Of a DNA stretch of 64,000 nt, positions 44,448 to 53,024 are shown piece after piece. The notes under the pieces are model-generated. The model was not told the DNA's origin. It saw only the letters and a list, made by a program, of their open reading frames with translations, and searched no databases. Where the stretch lies: assembly GCF_000498535.1 (NCBI RefSeq), contig NZ_AVGG01000011.1, forward strand, positions 116,183-180,182. The letters run 5' to 3'. Origin of the DNA: Flavobacterium limnosediminis JC2902. GTDB taxonomy: Bacteria > Bacteroidota > Bacteroidia > Flavobacteriales > Flavobacteriaceae. The translations under genes and the position numbers were made by a program. How positions within the stretch are numbered: the first letter of the stretch is position 1; every line of letters begins with the position of its first letter.

Positions 44448-46160
44448 ATGAAAATTAGAAGAATTTTGACTTTACAGATGTTTGCAGCGCTAGCGTTGAC
44501 AGCGTCTTTTACTAGCTGTAGTAAAAAAGGGTCGTCCAAAGGGGGTTCTCAGGCAACAGGTTGGAAAATCAACGATAAAAAAGGTGGTTTCCAATACAAT
44601 GACAAATTTAAAAAGCAGGAAACTCCTCCGGGAATGGTCGCTATTGAAGGCGGTACATTCACCATGGGTAAAGTGGAAGATGACGTGATGCACGACTGGA
44701 ACAACACTCCAAACCAACAACACGTACAATCATTCTACATGGATGAAACAGAGGTAACCAACATGATGTATGCTGAATACTTGTTTTGGCTTAAAACCGT
44801 GTTTCCTCCGGAAGATGAAAATTACAAAAACATTTACACAGGTGCTTTACCTGATACATTAGTTTGGAGAAATCGTTTGGGATACAACGAAACGATGACA
44901 AACAACTATTTAAGACACCCTGCATACGGAAGTTATCCTGTTGTAGGTGTTAACTGGATTCAGGCTTCTGAATTCAGCAAATGGAGAACGGATCGTGTAA
45001 ATGAGGCTATACTTGAAAGAGAACAGTTTTTGAAAAAAGACGCCAAAGTAAACGAGGTTGACGCTACTAACACATTTAGTACTGAAGCTTATTTAGCAAG
45101 CCCATCAACTGCACGTGGCGGTAACGAAGAAATCGTTTTCCGTGGCAAAAAAGGTGCTAAAGGAAAAAATGCTAAACCTCAAACAACGAAAGACGGCAAG
45201 ACTATCGAGCCTAAAAACGTGTTTGCTCAAAGATCTACAGGTATTATCTTACCGGAATACAGACTTCCTACAGAAGCTGAATGGGAATATGCTGCTGTAT
45301 CTTTAAACGGAATCAGAGAGTACAACATTTACAAAGGTAAAAAGAAATACCCTTGGAGCGGACAATACACCCGTAACGGGAAAAGAGCCCAAAGAGGAGA
45401 TCAATTAGCCAACTTCAAACAAGGTAAAGGAGATTACGGCGGAATCGCAGGATGGTCTGATGACGGTGCTGACATTACCAACAAAGTTAAATCTTATGCT
45501 CCAAATGACTTTGGATTGTATGACATGGCCGGAAACGTTGCAGAATGGGTACAAGACGTTTACCGTCCGATGGTTGACGACGAAGCAAATGATTTCAACT
45601 ACTTCAGAGGTAACGTTTACACTAAAAATAAAATTGGTGAAGACGGAAAAGTTGAAATGGTTACTCCAGAAAACGTAGCATACGACACTTTAAGCAACGG
45701 TAAAGTTATGGCTAGAAATTTCCCTGGTCAGATTGCTCAGGTTCCAGTTGACGAAAACGAAACATATTTAAGATACAACTTCTCAACTTCTGACAACAGA
45801 AACTACAGAGATGGTGATAAACAATCAACACGTTATTTCAAATTTGCAGATTCTGATGAAGAATCTGGAGATAAAAAAGCAGTTGACAACAAAAGAATGT
45901 ACGACTCTCCTAAACACCAGATTTCTGTTGACAGTTTAGGAACAATGAAGAGACAGTTCGACAAATCTTCTAAAAGAACTACACTTGTAAATGATGACGC
46001 AAGAGTTTACAAAGGAGGATCTTGGAGAGACAGAGCTTACTGGTTAGATCCTGCTTCAAGAAGATACTACCCTCAGGATATGGCTACGGATTACATCGGT
46101 TTCCGTTGCGCAATGTCTAAAGTAGGTCCGAAAGACAACAAGAAAAAAGCAAGAGGTTAA
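44448..46160 (+). CDS. gldJ: Gliding motility lipoprotein GldJ
   Basis: 570 residues. Lipoprotein signal with lipobox FTSC at about Cys24, then SKKGSSKGG. The body is a formylglycine-generating-enzyme/sulfatase-modifying-like fold: GGTFTMGKVEDD near the start, LPTEAEWEYAAV, DMAGNVAEWVQDVY, and VYKGGSWRDRAYWLDPASRRY..YIGFRCAMS at the end. Family knowledge: GldJ forms helical tracks in the outer-membrane region and stabilises GldK, which is needed for T9SS and gliding. It follows the predicted promoter and is divergent from porU. Confidence 0.97.
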   Translation: MKIRRILTLQMFAALALTASFTSCSKKGSSKGGSQATGWKINDKKGGFQYNDKFKKQETPPGMVAIEGGTFTMGKVEDDVMHDWNNTPNQQHVQSFYMDETEVTNMMYAEYLFWLKTVFPPEDENYKNIYTGALPDTLVWRNRLGYNETMTNNYLRHPAYGSYPVVGVNWIQASEFSKWRTDRVNEAILEREQFLKKDAKVNEVDATNTFSTEAYLASPSTARGGNEEIVFRGKKGAKGKNAKPQTTKDGKTIEPKNVFAQRSTGIILPEYRLPTEAEWEYAAVSLNGIREYNIYKGKKKYPWSGQYTRNGKRAQRGDQLANFKQGKGDYGGIAGWSDDGADITNKVKSYAPNDFGLYDMAGNVAEWVQDVYRPMVDDEANDFNYFRGNVYTKNKIGEDGKVEMVTPENVAYDTLSNGKVMARNFPGQIAQVPVDENETYLRYNFSTSDNRNYRDGDKQSTRYFKFADSDEESGDKKAVDNKRMYDSPKHQISVDSLGTMKRQFDKSSKRTTLVNDDARVYKGGSWRDRAYWLDPASRRYYPQDMATDYIGFRCAMSKVGPKDNKKKARG

Positions 46161-46185
46161 TCCAGAAAAATTTTCATACTATACA

Positions 46186-46220
46186 ATAAAAGCCCTAACT
46201 TAGGGCTTTTATTTTTTTAT
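46186..46220 (+). terminator. Terminator after gldJ
   Basis: ATAAAAGCCCTAA / TTAGGGCTTTTAT stem followed by TTTTTT; murF starts 17 bp further on and so has its own start or reads through. Confidence 0.7.
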
Positions 46221-46236
46221 ACACTTCCCTATTCTT

Positions 46237-47520
46237 ATGAAAATAGAAGAAATTTACCAATGTTTTTTACAAAGTACCGGCGTTTGTACCGATACACGAA
46301 AAATCACTTCCGATTGCTTGTTTGTCGCCCTAAAAGGAGACAACTTCGATGCCAACGAATTTGCTCAACAAGCTTTAAACCAAGGAGCAGCCTTTGCAAT
46401 AATTGACAATAAAAAATTTCTCACCGACGAAGACAAAATGATTTTAGTTCCGGACAGCCTCACCGCTTTACAAGAATTAGCACATCATCACAGAAACGAA
46501 CTGGGTTTACCCATAATCGCTCTGACCGGAAGTAACGGAAAAACAACCACGAAAGAATTAATAAACACCGTTCTTTCAAAAAAATACAACACCAAAGCAA
46601 CCGTAGGCAACCTAAACAACCATATCGGTGTTCCGTTAACACTACTTTCCTTCGACGAAGACACAGATCTTGGCATTGTTGAAATGGGCGCCAATCATCA
46701 AAAAGAAATAGAACTGCTCTGCAAAATCGCCGAACCGGATTACGGCTATATAACCAATTTCGGAAAAGCACATCTGGAAGGTTTCGGGAGCACGGAAGGC
46801 GTTATCAAAGGAAAAAGCGAATTATACGAATACCTCGAAAAAAATCACAAGACAGCCTTCGTGAATCTTGACGATAAAATCCAGAAAGAAAAAACAGAGA
46901 ACCTATCCCGTTTCACTTTTTCTGTTACCACAGATGGCGATATACAAATTAACAGTGTTTCCGCTAATCCAATGGTCAAAATAGGATTTAAGAACGAGGA
47001 AATCGATTCCCATTTAATCGGGATTTACAATGCCAACAACATTAATGCGGCAATTACTATAGGAACTTACTTTAATGTTGACACAGCAGACATCAAAGAC
47101 GCTATTCAAAACTACACCCCAACAAACAACCGTTCCCAACTAACAGAGAAAAACGGAAACCAGATCATTCTGGATGCTTACAATGCTAATCCGAGCAGTA
47201 TGGCCGCGGCAATTCAGAATTTCATTCAATTGGATGGCACTAACAAAATAGCTGTTTTAGGAGACATGTTTGAATTGGGAAAAGAAAGTCTCGATGAACA
47301 TAAAAAAGTAGTAGAATCACTCGTTAATGAACCGCAAATCGAAACTCATTTTGTCGGCAAAGATTTTTATTCGAATAAAACCGAAAATCCGCATCTGCAT
47401 TTCTATGAAAGCTTTGAATCTTTCTCAGTCGCTTTTCAAAACAGCAAACCAACTGAAAAACTAATACTAATAAAAGGCTCTCGTGGCATGGCACTGGAAA
47501 GAACATTAGATCTAATATAA
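46237..47520 (+). CDS. murF: UDP-N-acetylmuramoyl-tripeptide--D-alanyl-D-alanine ligase
   Basis: 427 residues. The ATP-binding P-loop is IALTGSNGKTTTKELI; LGIVEMGANHQKEIELLCKIAEPDYGYITNFGKAHLEGFGS is the central Mur ligase block that separates MurF from MurC/D/E, and LDAYNANPSSM with the Asn/His-Asn region is the ADP-binding motif. It adds D-Ala-D-Ala to the peptidoglycan precursor. It lies 77 bp after gldJ in the same direction, a neighbourhood known from other Flavobacterium genomes. Confidence 0.95.
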   Translation: MKIEEIYQCFLQSTGVCTDTRKITSDCLFVALKGDNFDANEFAQQALNQGAAFAIIDNKKFLTDEDKMILVPDSLTALQELAHHHRNELGLPIIALTGSNGKTTTKELINTVLSKKYNTKATVGNLNNHIGVPLTLLSFDEDTDLGIVEMGANHQKEIELLCKIAEPDYGYITNFGKAHLEGFGSTEGVIKGKSELYEYLEKNHKTAFVNLDDKIQKEKTENLSRFTFSVTTDGDIQINSVSANPMVKIGFKNEEIDSHLIGIYNANNINAAITIGTYFNVDTADIKDAIQNYTPTNNRSQLTEKNGNQIILDAYNANPSSMAAAIQNFIQLDGTNKIAVLGDMFELGKESLDEHKKVVESLVNEPQIETHFVGKDFYSNKTENPHLHFYESFESFSVAFQNSKPTEKLILIKGSRGMALERTLDLI

Positions 47521-47524
47521 AAAC

Positions 47525-47558
47525 AAAAAAACACTGCGGTTAGCAGTGTTTTTTTTGT
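47525..47558 (+). terminator. Terminator after murF
   Basis: AACACTGC / GCAGTGTT stem with A-run before and eight T after. Confidence 0.8.
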
Positions 47559-47640
47559 TTGTTTACGAAAACCGCATCTAACACAAAAGACATTTTTAAA
47601 GCCAAATATCTGAAGAAAATAAAAACCAGATATTCACAAA

Positions 47641-47673
47641 ATAAAAAACTCCGCAATTTCTTGCGGAGTTTTC
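47641..47673 (-). terminator. Terminator after the tRNA-Val pair
   Basis: AAAACTCCGCAA / TTGCGGAGTTTT stem; on the minus strand it is followed by a T-run and lies 6 bp after the second tRNA. Confidence 0.7.
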
Positions 47674-47678
47674 ATTTG

Positions 47679-47753
47679 TGGGCGATGAGGGGTTCGAACC
47701 CCCGACCCCCTCGGTGTAAACGAGGTGCTCTGAACCAGCTGAGCTAATCGCCC
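47679..47753 (-). tRNA. tRNA-Val (anticodon UAC)
   Basis: Read on the minus strand. The acceptor stem GGGCGAT pairs with ATCGCCC, D-arm GCTC..GAGC, anticodon stem CCTCG/CGAGG around TTTACAC (anticodon TAC), T-arm with GGGGTTCGAACCCC. CCA is not encoded. Discriminator base A. Identical to the copy at 47793-47867, 39 bp upstream. Confidence 0.97.
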
Positions 47754-47792
47754 GATAATTCTTGTATTATCAGTAAGTAGTGATAAAAGTGG

Positions 47793-47867
47793 TGGGCGAT
47801 GAGGGGTTCGAACCCCCGACCCCCTCGGTGTAAACGAGGTGCTCTGAACCAGCTGAGCTAATCGCCC
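47793..47867 (-). tRNA. tRNA-Val (anticodon UAC), first of two identical copies
   Basis: Same 75-nt sequence as 47679-47753, transcribed first on the minus strand. The two are probably processed from one transcript that ends at the hairpin at 47641-47673. Confidence 0.97.
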
Positions 47868-47938
47868 TTTTATCGAATAACATTCTCTGTTATTGTGGGT
47901 GCAAATATAGCGGTATTTTTTACTTCTGCAAAATTATT

Positions 47939-49153
47939 TTACAAAATTTCTGCAACCACAAACGTACTTCCGCCTATATAAATGAAATCATTCTCCCCAG
48001 AAACCGCCAAAGCTTCACTATAAGCTTCTGAAACAGAATTACATGCTTTTCCACTCAATCCAAAACCAGCAGCTTTTTCCAACAAAATTTTTTCATCAAG
48101 TCCGCGCAAAATATTTGGTTTGCAGAAAAAATAATTGGCATTTTTCGGAAATAAAGGCAAAATAGAATCCAAATCCTTATCATTTACCACGCCCAACACG
48201 AAATATAATTTATCAAATCGCTCCTTTGCAATCTGATTTAAAACAATTGTAAGTCCGTGACTGTTGTGCGCCGTATCGCAAATTACTTTAGGATGCGAAT
48301 GAATCTGCTGCCATCTGCCCAACAAACCGGTATTGCTAACCACGTTCAGCAAGCCTCTCTCCAGATTTTCTTCCGTCACATTAAAATGCACCTTTAAGAC
48401 TTCAATGGTTTGCACTACCGTTTTCTTGTTATGCAACTGATAATCGCCTAACAAACCACAAGGATACTCTTCCTGCACCAAATCGGAAGCGAAATAAATC
48501 TCCGAACCACATTCCATGGCTTTGGCCAAAAACACCGGTTTTGTCTCATCGGTATATTCGCCAATCACCACTGGTACATTCGGTTTGATAATTCCCGCTT
48601 TTTCAAAAGCAATTGCATCCAAGGTAGTACCCAAAAACTGCGTATGATCAAACCCTATATTTGTAACAACCGAAACCAATGGCGTGATGATATTAGTAGA
48701 ATCCAATCGCCCCCCCATACCGACTTCAATCACAGCCACATCTACCTTTTCCTCAGCAAAATACTCAAAAGCCAAACCTACGGTCATTTCAAAAAAACTC
48801 AGTTCATTGGCCTCGAAAAAAGGCTTGTTCCGAGCAATAAAATCTACGACGAAGGACTCTGAGATTTCTTTTCCGTTTATTTTAATACGTTCTCGAAAAT
48901 CCTTCAGATGAGGGGAGGTATATAATCCGACCTTATAACCAGCTTCCTGCAAAACCGATGCAATCATCGACGAAACGGAACCCTTTCCGTTGGTTCCCGC
49001 CACATGAATGCACTGCACATTTTTTTCCGGTGCACCCAAATGTTCCGAAAGCAAAATGGTATTGGTTAAATCTTTTTTATACGCTGAAGCGCCTTGCTGC
49101 TGATACATCGGCAACTGAGCAAACATCCAGTCTAAAGTTTCCTGATATGTCAT
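47939..49153 (-). CDS. folC: Bifunctional folylpolyglutamate synthase/dihydrofolate synthase
   Basis: 404 residues from the ATG at 49153; a GTG three codons upstream (49162) is possible but less likely. The ATP site is IHVAGTNGKGSVSSMI, and the FolC-specific TSPHLKDFRERI and EVGMGGRLDSTN blocks follow. FEKAGIIKPNVPVVIGEY and DTAHNSHGL are further Mur-ligase-superfamily motifs. It attaches glutamate to folates in the cytoplasm. Divergent from exbB. Confidence 0.94.
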   Translation of the reverse strand: MTYQETLDWMFAQLPMYQQQGASAYKKDLTNTILLSEHLGAPEKNVQCIHVAGTNGKGSVSSMIASVLQEAGYKVGLYTSPHLKDFRERIKINGKEISESFVVDFIARNKPFFEANELSFFEMTVGLAFEYFAEEKVDVAVIEVGMGGRLDSTNIITPLVSVVTNIGFDHTQFLGTTLDAIAFEKAGIIKPNVPVVIGEYTDETKPVFLAKAMECGSEIYFASDLVQEEYPCGLLGDYQLHNKKTVVQTIEVLKVHFNVTEENLERGLLNVVSNTGLLGRWQQIHSHPKVICDTAHNSHGLTIVLNQIAKERFDKLYFVLGVVNDKDLDSILPLFPKNANYFFCKPNILRGLDEKILLEKAAGFGLSGKACNSVSEAYSEALAVSGENDFIYIGGSTFVVAEIL

Positions 49154-49289
49154 TTGGAACACTATTTGCTGTTAAAATCCATATCCACAAAATAAATAAA
49201 CTTTTTTTTAGTTTATTAGGGTATAGAAATTTATCTTTATTGCAAAATTGAGACTATTTTTAAAATAAATTATAGCTACTTTAGAATTT

Positions 49290-50003
49290 ATGACTGGATT
49301 TTTTTTACAAGTACAAAATGACACCCTCACACAGGCCACAGGCGCTGTAGTGCAAAATGTGATAAAAGACAACGAAATTTCCGTGTTGGAATTCATTTTA
49401 AAAGGGGGTATTTTCCTGATTCCGATTGCTGTTTTGCTGTTCTATACGATTTACATCATCATCGAACGATTCATGTACATCAAAAAGGCGACGAAAACCG
49501 ATCCGCATTTAATGAAGGATATCCGTACCCATTTGAATGCCGGAAACATTGATATGGCAATTTCTTCTGCAGAACGCGACGGAGCTGCTTCAGCCATTGT
49601 AATCAAAGAAGGAATCCAAACCATTGGCCGTCCTATTGCCGAAATCGAATCCAACATGGAAAAAATGGCCAACATCGAAATTGGCGAAATGGAGAAAAAA
49701 CTGGGTGTTTTAGGACTAATCGCCGGTATCGCCCCTACCCTTGGCTTCATCGGAACGATTTCCGGAGTAATCAAGATCTTCTACAGCATTTCGGTGACAG
49801 AAAACATCAGTATCGGAAACATTTCCGGAGGTTTGTATGAGAAAATGATCAGTAGTGGTGCCGGACTTATCGTGGGTATTATCGCTTATTCGGCGTATCA
49901 CTTATACAACAGCATGATCGACAACTACTCCTTGAACATGCAAAGACACGTATTGGAATTCGTTAACATAATCCAGAGACCAAATGCCGATAAAACGAAA
50001 TAA
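49290..50003 (+). CDS. exbB: MotA/TolQ/ExbB proton channel family protein
   Basis: 237 residues. Three TM helices (about 36-57, 144-165 and 183-205 by pattern), the standard ExbB topology. GVLGLIAGIAPTLGFIGTISGVIKIF is the hallmark TM2 segment and ISGGLYEKMISSGAGLIVGIIAYSAYH the TM3 segment that carries the conserved Gly/Thr-containing pore side. With ExbD it uses the proton gradient to energise TonB-dependent outer-membrane uptake. It overlaps exbD by 20 bp. Confidence 0.93.
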   Translation: MTGFFLQVQNDTLTQATGAVVQNVIKDNEISVLEFILKGGIFLIPIAVLLFYTIYIIIERFMYIKKATKTDPHLMKDIRTHLNAGNIDMAISSAERDGAASAIVIKEGIQTIGRPIAEIESNMEKMANIEIGEMEKKLGVLGLIAGIAPTLGFIGTISGVIKIFYSISVTENISIGNISGGLYEKMISSGAGLIVGIIAYSAYHLYNSMIDNYSLNMQRHVLEFVNIIQRPNADKTK

Positions 50004-50382
50004 AAGATTTCATGCAGAAGTTGCCACGAGTTCGCTCAGTGACATCATGTTTTTCCTGCTGCTGTTCTTTCTGATTATTTCGACCTTGGCGAATCCGAAC
50101 GTGATTAAAATGACGCTTCCCAAATCGAAAAACAACGAAAAGACCAACAAGCAGCTCATCAGTCTTTCCGTAACGGAAGAAAAACGCTTTTTCCTTGACA
50201 AACAGGAAGTCCCTTTCGATCAACTGGAAAAAGAATTGCTAACCAAAATCGGCGACAACAAAGAACAAGCCGTAGTGGTGCGTATTCCTTACAACTTACA
50301 GGTTCAGGATTTAGTGGACGTATTACAGATTGGGGTGAAAAACAATCTGAAATTTGTGATAGCCACGAGCGCTTCGAAGTAA
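49984..50382 (+). CDS. exbD: ExbD/TolR family biopolymer transport protein
   Basis: 132 residues, one N-terminal TM helix (about 19-38). TSSLSDIMFFLLLFFLIIST contains the conserved Asp (LSDIMFFLLLFF) in the membrane, the proton-carrying residue of the family. The periplasmic part ends VVVRIPYNLQVQDLVDVLQIGVKNNLKFVIAT, as in ExbD. Its start lies 20 bp inside exbB, so translation is coupled. The TonB-like gene at 50.7-51.6 kb is convergent with this pair. Confidence 0.93.
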   Translation: MPIKRNKRFHAEVATSSLSDIMFFLLLFFLIISTLANPNVIKMTLPKSKNNEKTNKQLISLSVTEEKRFFLDKQEVPFDQLEKELLTKIGDNKEQAVVVRIPYNLQVQDLVDVLQIGVKNNLKFVIATSASK

Positions 50383-50393
50383 AGTTATTTTCA

Positions 50394-50502
50394 TCAGGAG
50401 CTTTATCCCGCTATACGCTATATCTTTTACAGAAAATCCCACCACGCTGCAGCATGGTGGGATTTTCTGTAAAAGGATGCCGCTACTATCGGGGCTAGGG
50501 GC
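50394..50502 (-). ncRNA. Structured intergenic element, copy 2 (possible ncRNA)
   Basis: Read on the minus strand, the flanks GATAGTAGCGGCATCCTTTT and AAAAGATATAGCG match the element at 28093-28205. Between them lies a perfect 21-bp stem (50424-50444 with 50455-50475), and its 10-nt loop itself contains the palindrome GCTGCAGC, giving almost 52 bp of symmetry. The stem sequence is unrelated to that of copy 1. Transcription is not shown. Confidence 0.55.
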
Positions 50503-50610
50503 TTTGTTTTTCATAACTGGAATTTCTTTTACACATCTTTTATCTCCTTTCAGAAATATACTGAAAACAAAAACCGCTACCTGAACAACCATTTCAATTT
50601 ACATCAAACA

Positions 50611-50641
50611 AATAAAAAAGCCGACTAAACAGTCGGCCTTA
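50611..50641 (-). terminator. Terminator after the TonB-like gene
   Basis: GCCGAC / GTCGGC stem followed on the minus strand by a T-run (CTTTTTTATTTG). Confidence 0.7.
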
Positions 50642-50679
50642 TCTATCGTCTATTTTCTTTCATCTATTTTCTAACACCA

Positions 50680-51603
50680 CTAATTCAGACTAAAGCTGTA
50701 AATTATTTTTCCAACCTGACGTTCCGGAGCATCTTCACTCGCCTGCCATCTGGTATTCATGGCCGCGATTCGCGCCTGATCCAACAAACATTTTGCGGTA
50801 TTGGTAGTTCCTTTGATTCCCGGAGTTGCCGCAATGGTTTTTCCGTTTTTATCGACAGACACTTCCACCACTACTTTCCCTTCCTCATTGCAATTGTAAT
50901 TTGGCGCCGGTTTCGAGAGTGCTTTTCGGTTTCCTAAGGAATAACCCGCTCCGTTACCAGTACCATGACCGCTTCCGTTACCGCCACCAGAACCGCTTCC
51001 GCTTCCAGGACCGGTTCCCGTTCCGTTTCCGGTACCGTTACCGCCGCCGGTTCCTCCTCCGGAACCTCCACTGCCATAATAACCTCCGGAAGCCAAATCA
51101 CCGTTGTTTTTCCCTTTATTACCTGCTTGGTTATCGTCACCGTCACCACCTTTTTTGGAACCGTTCATCAAACTTGCCAAAGCGTCGTTGGTATTTTTGG
51201 AAACCGTTGGCTTCTTCACTTCAACCGGTTTCGGATCGGTTTTTACAACCGGCTTGGTTTTCACCGGATTCGGGTTTTTCGGAATCACCACCGCATTATC
51301 TTCAGGAGTGTCGCTGGAAATAATATCCTCTTCAGGAGCCGACTCTGCAACTGCCTGCTTCACATCATTCTTAACATTCAGCACTTCACTCTGAAAGTTA
51401 TCGCCCATTCCCACATCACTGTCCCCGAAGTTGATGGTCACACCACCTCCTCCGCCACCGCCGCCAAGCATGGCTAGCGTTTCCGGATTGGTCGGTGGCC
51501 AAAATCGGATAAAAAACAAAAGCAGCAGTAAAAAGGCATAAATCACTACGGTTATCAGTAATGATTTTCTTTTTTCTGCTGCTGATATATCAAACTGTTC
51601 CAT
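50680..51603 (-). CDS. TonB-like energy transducer
   Basis: 307 residues from the ATG at 51603; a frame-extending TTG six codons earlier is unlikely. One N-terminal TM helix (~14-35: SLLITVVIYAFLLLLLFFIRF) is followed by PPTNPETLAML, a run of eight Gly, a Pro/Lys-rich stretch (KPVVKTDPKPVEVKKP), a Gly/Ser/Asn/Thr linker (~180-235) and a globular C-terminal ~75 residues (YNCNEEGKVVVEVSVDKNGKTIAA..CLLDQARIAAMNTRW..GKIIYSFSLN). That is the TonB layout: membrane anchor, periplasm-spanning linker, C-terminal domain. It lies next to exbBD, but transcribed towards it. Confidence 0.82.
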   Translation of the reverse strand: MEQFDISAAEKRKSLLITVVIYAFLLLLLFFIRFWPPTNPETLAMLGGGGGGGGVTINFGDSDVGMGDNFQSEVLNVKNDVKQAVAESAPEEDIISSDTPEDNAVVIPKNPNPVKTKPVVKTDPKPVEVKKPTVSKNTNDALASLMNGSKKGGDGDDNQAGNKGKNNGDLASGGYYGSGGSGGGTGGGNGTGNGTGTGPGSGSGSGGGNGSGHGTGNGAGYSLGNRKALSKPAPNYNCNEEGKVVVEVSVDKNGKTIAATPGIKGTTNTAKCLLDQARIAAMNTRWQASEDAPERQVGKIIYSFSLN

Positions 51604-51679
51604 ATTCTTGCTCTTACTCAATCATTAATAACGAAAATACGCTTTTTTTGTTATGTTCGAAGAGCTAAATATACAAGAA

Positions 51680-52906
51680 TTATACCAATTGCTTCAATGC
51701 AATCTCAAAAGCTCTTGCACTGATGTTTTTCTTGTCAGAACTTACTTCATATGTTTTCTGGATGGCTTTCTTAATGATTTCAGAGGTATCACTAAAGATA
51801 GCCTCGTCAGTCATTGCTACTTTTTTCTCCATGAAATAGGCAAAAACACGCGCCATTCCACAGTTAGAGATAAAGTCAGGAATCAAACTTACTTTGCTGT
51901 CCACTTCTTCCATAATCGGTCCGAAGAAAATTTCTTTGTCAGCGAAAGGCACGTTAGCTCCACAAGAAATCACTTCCAATCCTGCTGCTGCCATACTGTC
52001 TACCTGCGCTTTTGTCACTAAACGTGAAGCTGCACATGGTGCAAAAATTTCGGCACCAACAGACCAGATTTTTTCGTTGATTTCCGCAAAAGGAATCATT
52101 TTATCCGAAACCAAAGTATTTCCGTTTTTATTCAGGAACAATGTTCTGATTTCTTCAAAAGAGAATCCGTTTTCGTTGATCACACCACCATCTCTGTCGA
52201 TGATTCCAACAACTTTCGCCCCCATTTCTGCCAAGTAGAAAGCAGCTGCCGATCCTACATTACCGAAACCTTGAACAATAGCTCTTTTTCCGGTAACATT
52301 ACCTCCGTAGATATCGTAAAAATGACGCACCGCCTGAGCTACCCCATAACCAGTAATCATATCCGCCACAGTATATTTTTTAGTGATGTCCGGAGAAAAA
52401 GTCGTATTCTCAATTACTTTTACCACACCCTGACGCAATTGCCCGATACGGTTGATTTTGTCTGCTTCCGTTGGTTTGAAATGCCCGTTGAAAACTCCTT
52501 CCTGCGGATGCCAAACACCACAAGCTTCGGTCATCGGAATCACTTCGTGAATTTCATCCACATTTAAATCACCACCAGTACCATAATAACTTTTTAATAA
52601 CGGCGAAACCGCTTTATACCAACGCTGTAATACTTCTTTTTTTCTTGGATCGTTCGGATCAAAATTAATTCCGGATTTCGCTCCGCCAATCGCAGGGCCG
52701 GAAACCGAAAACTTCACTTCCATTGTTTTTGCCAAAGAAAGCACCTCATTCATATCCAAACCTTTACGCATACGTGTTCCTCCGCCTGCAGCACCGCCAC
52801 GAAGTGAGTTAATCACTGTCCATCCTTCCGCATCGGTTTCGGCATCTTTCCAATGAAACACAACTTCAGGTTCTTTATTTTCGAATTTTTTTAGTAAATC
52901 CTTCAT
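51680..52906 (-). CDS. Glu/Leu/Phe/Val dehydrogenase family protein
   Basis: 408 residues. The catalytic region GPAIGGAKSGINFDPND contains the Lys of the family (GGAKSG), and Gly-rich NAD(P) binding is in AIVQGFGNVGSAAAFYLAEMGAKVVGI. GGGTRMRKG replaces the strict GGxR of housekeeping glutamate dehydrogenase, and the length fits the leucine/glutamate dehydrogenase group. It reversibly deaminates an amino acid to the 2-oxo acid; which amino acid is not decided by the sequence. A TAGATTTG -7 match lies at 52929-52936, 22 bp before the ATG. Divergent from the TetR gene. Confidence 0.9.
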   Translation of the reverse strand: MKDLLKKFENKEPEVVFHWKDAETDAEGWTVINSLRGGAAGGGTRMRKGLDMNEVLSLAKTMEVKFSVSGPAIGGAKSGINFDPNDPRKKEVLQRWYKAVSPLLKSYYGTGGDLNVDEIHEVIPMTEACGVWHPQEGVFNGHFKPTEADKINRIGQLRQGVVKVIENTTFSPDITKKYTVADMITGYGVAQAVRHFYDIYGGNVTGKRAIVQGFGNVGSAAAFYLAEMGAKVVGIIDRDGGVINENGFSFEEIRTLFLNKNGNTLVSDKMIPFAEINEKIWSVGAEIFAPCAASRLVTKAQVDSMAAAGLEVISCGANVPFADKEIFFGPIMEEVDSKVSLIPDFISNCGMARVFAYFMEKKVAMTDEAIFSDTSEIIKKAIQKTYEVSSDKKNISARAFEIALKQLV

Positions 52907-52928
52907 CTGTAAATTTAATTTTGATATG

Positions 52929-52936
52929 CAAATCTA
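52929..52936 (-). promoter_or_regulatory. -7 element of the amino-acid dehydrogenase gene
   Basis: TAGATTTG on the minus strand fits TAnnTTTG, ending 22 bp from the ATG; the -33 part is not clear. Confidence 0.35.
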
Positions 52937-52976
52937 ACTTGTTTCAAACAATGTAAAAAAGAAAATTTATTTTTTT

Positions 52977-53006
52977 TTGCCGTTTAGATACCGATTGGTA
53001 TCTTTG
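52977..53006 (+). promoter_or_regulatory. tetR promoter overlapping an operator
   Basis: TTG (52977-52979), 19-bp spacer, TATCTTTG (52999-53006), a full match to the Bacteroidota promoter. The palindrome at 52987-53002 occupies the spacer and the first part of the -7 box, so a bound regulator would block it. Confidence 0.7.
52987..53002. promoter_or_regulatory. Operator 1 (palindrome) of the TetR-type regulator
   Basis: GATACCGATTGGTATC: two GATACC half-sites in inverted orientation. It differs by one base from operator 2 at 53621-53636. Confidence 0.7.
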
Positions 53007-53024
53007 CGTATGCGATCATCGGAA

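Larger units (their letters stand above)
50383..50679. other. Convergent intergenic region with structured element
   Basis: Between exbD and the TonB-like gene. Contains the long palindromic element 50394-50502 and the TonB-gene terminator at 50611-50641. The rest shows nothing distinctive. Confidence 0.5.

Noticed and set aside
47679..47867. tRNA-linked integration site of an island
   Set aside because: The two tRNA-Val genes are intact, no partial tRNA copy or integrase is nearby, and both flanks are core genes.
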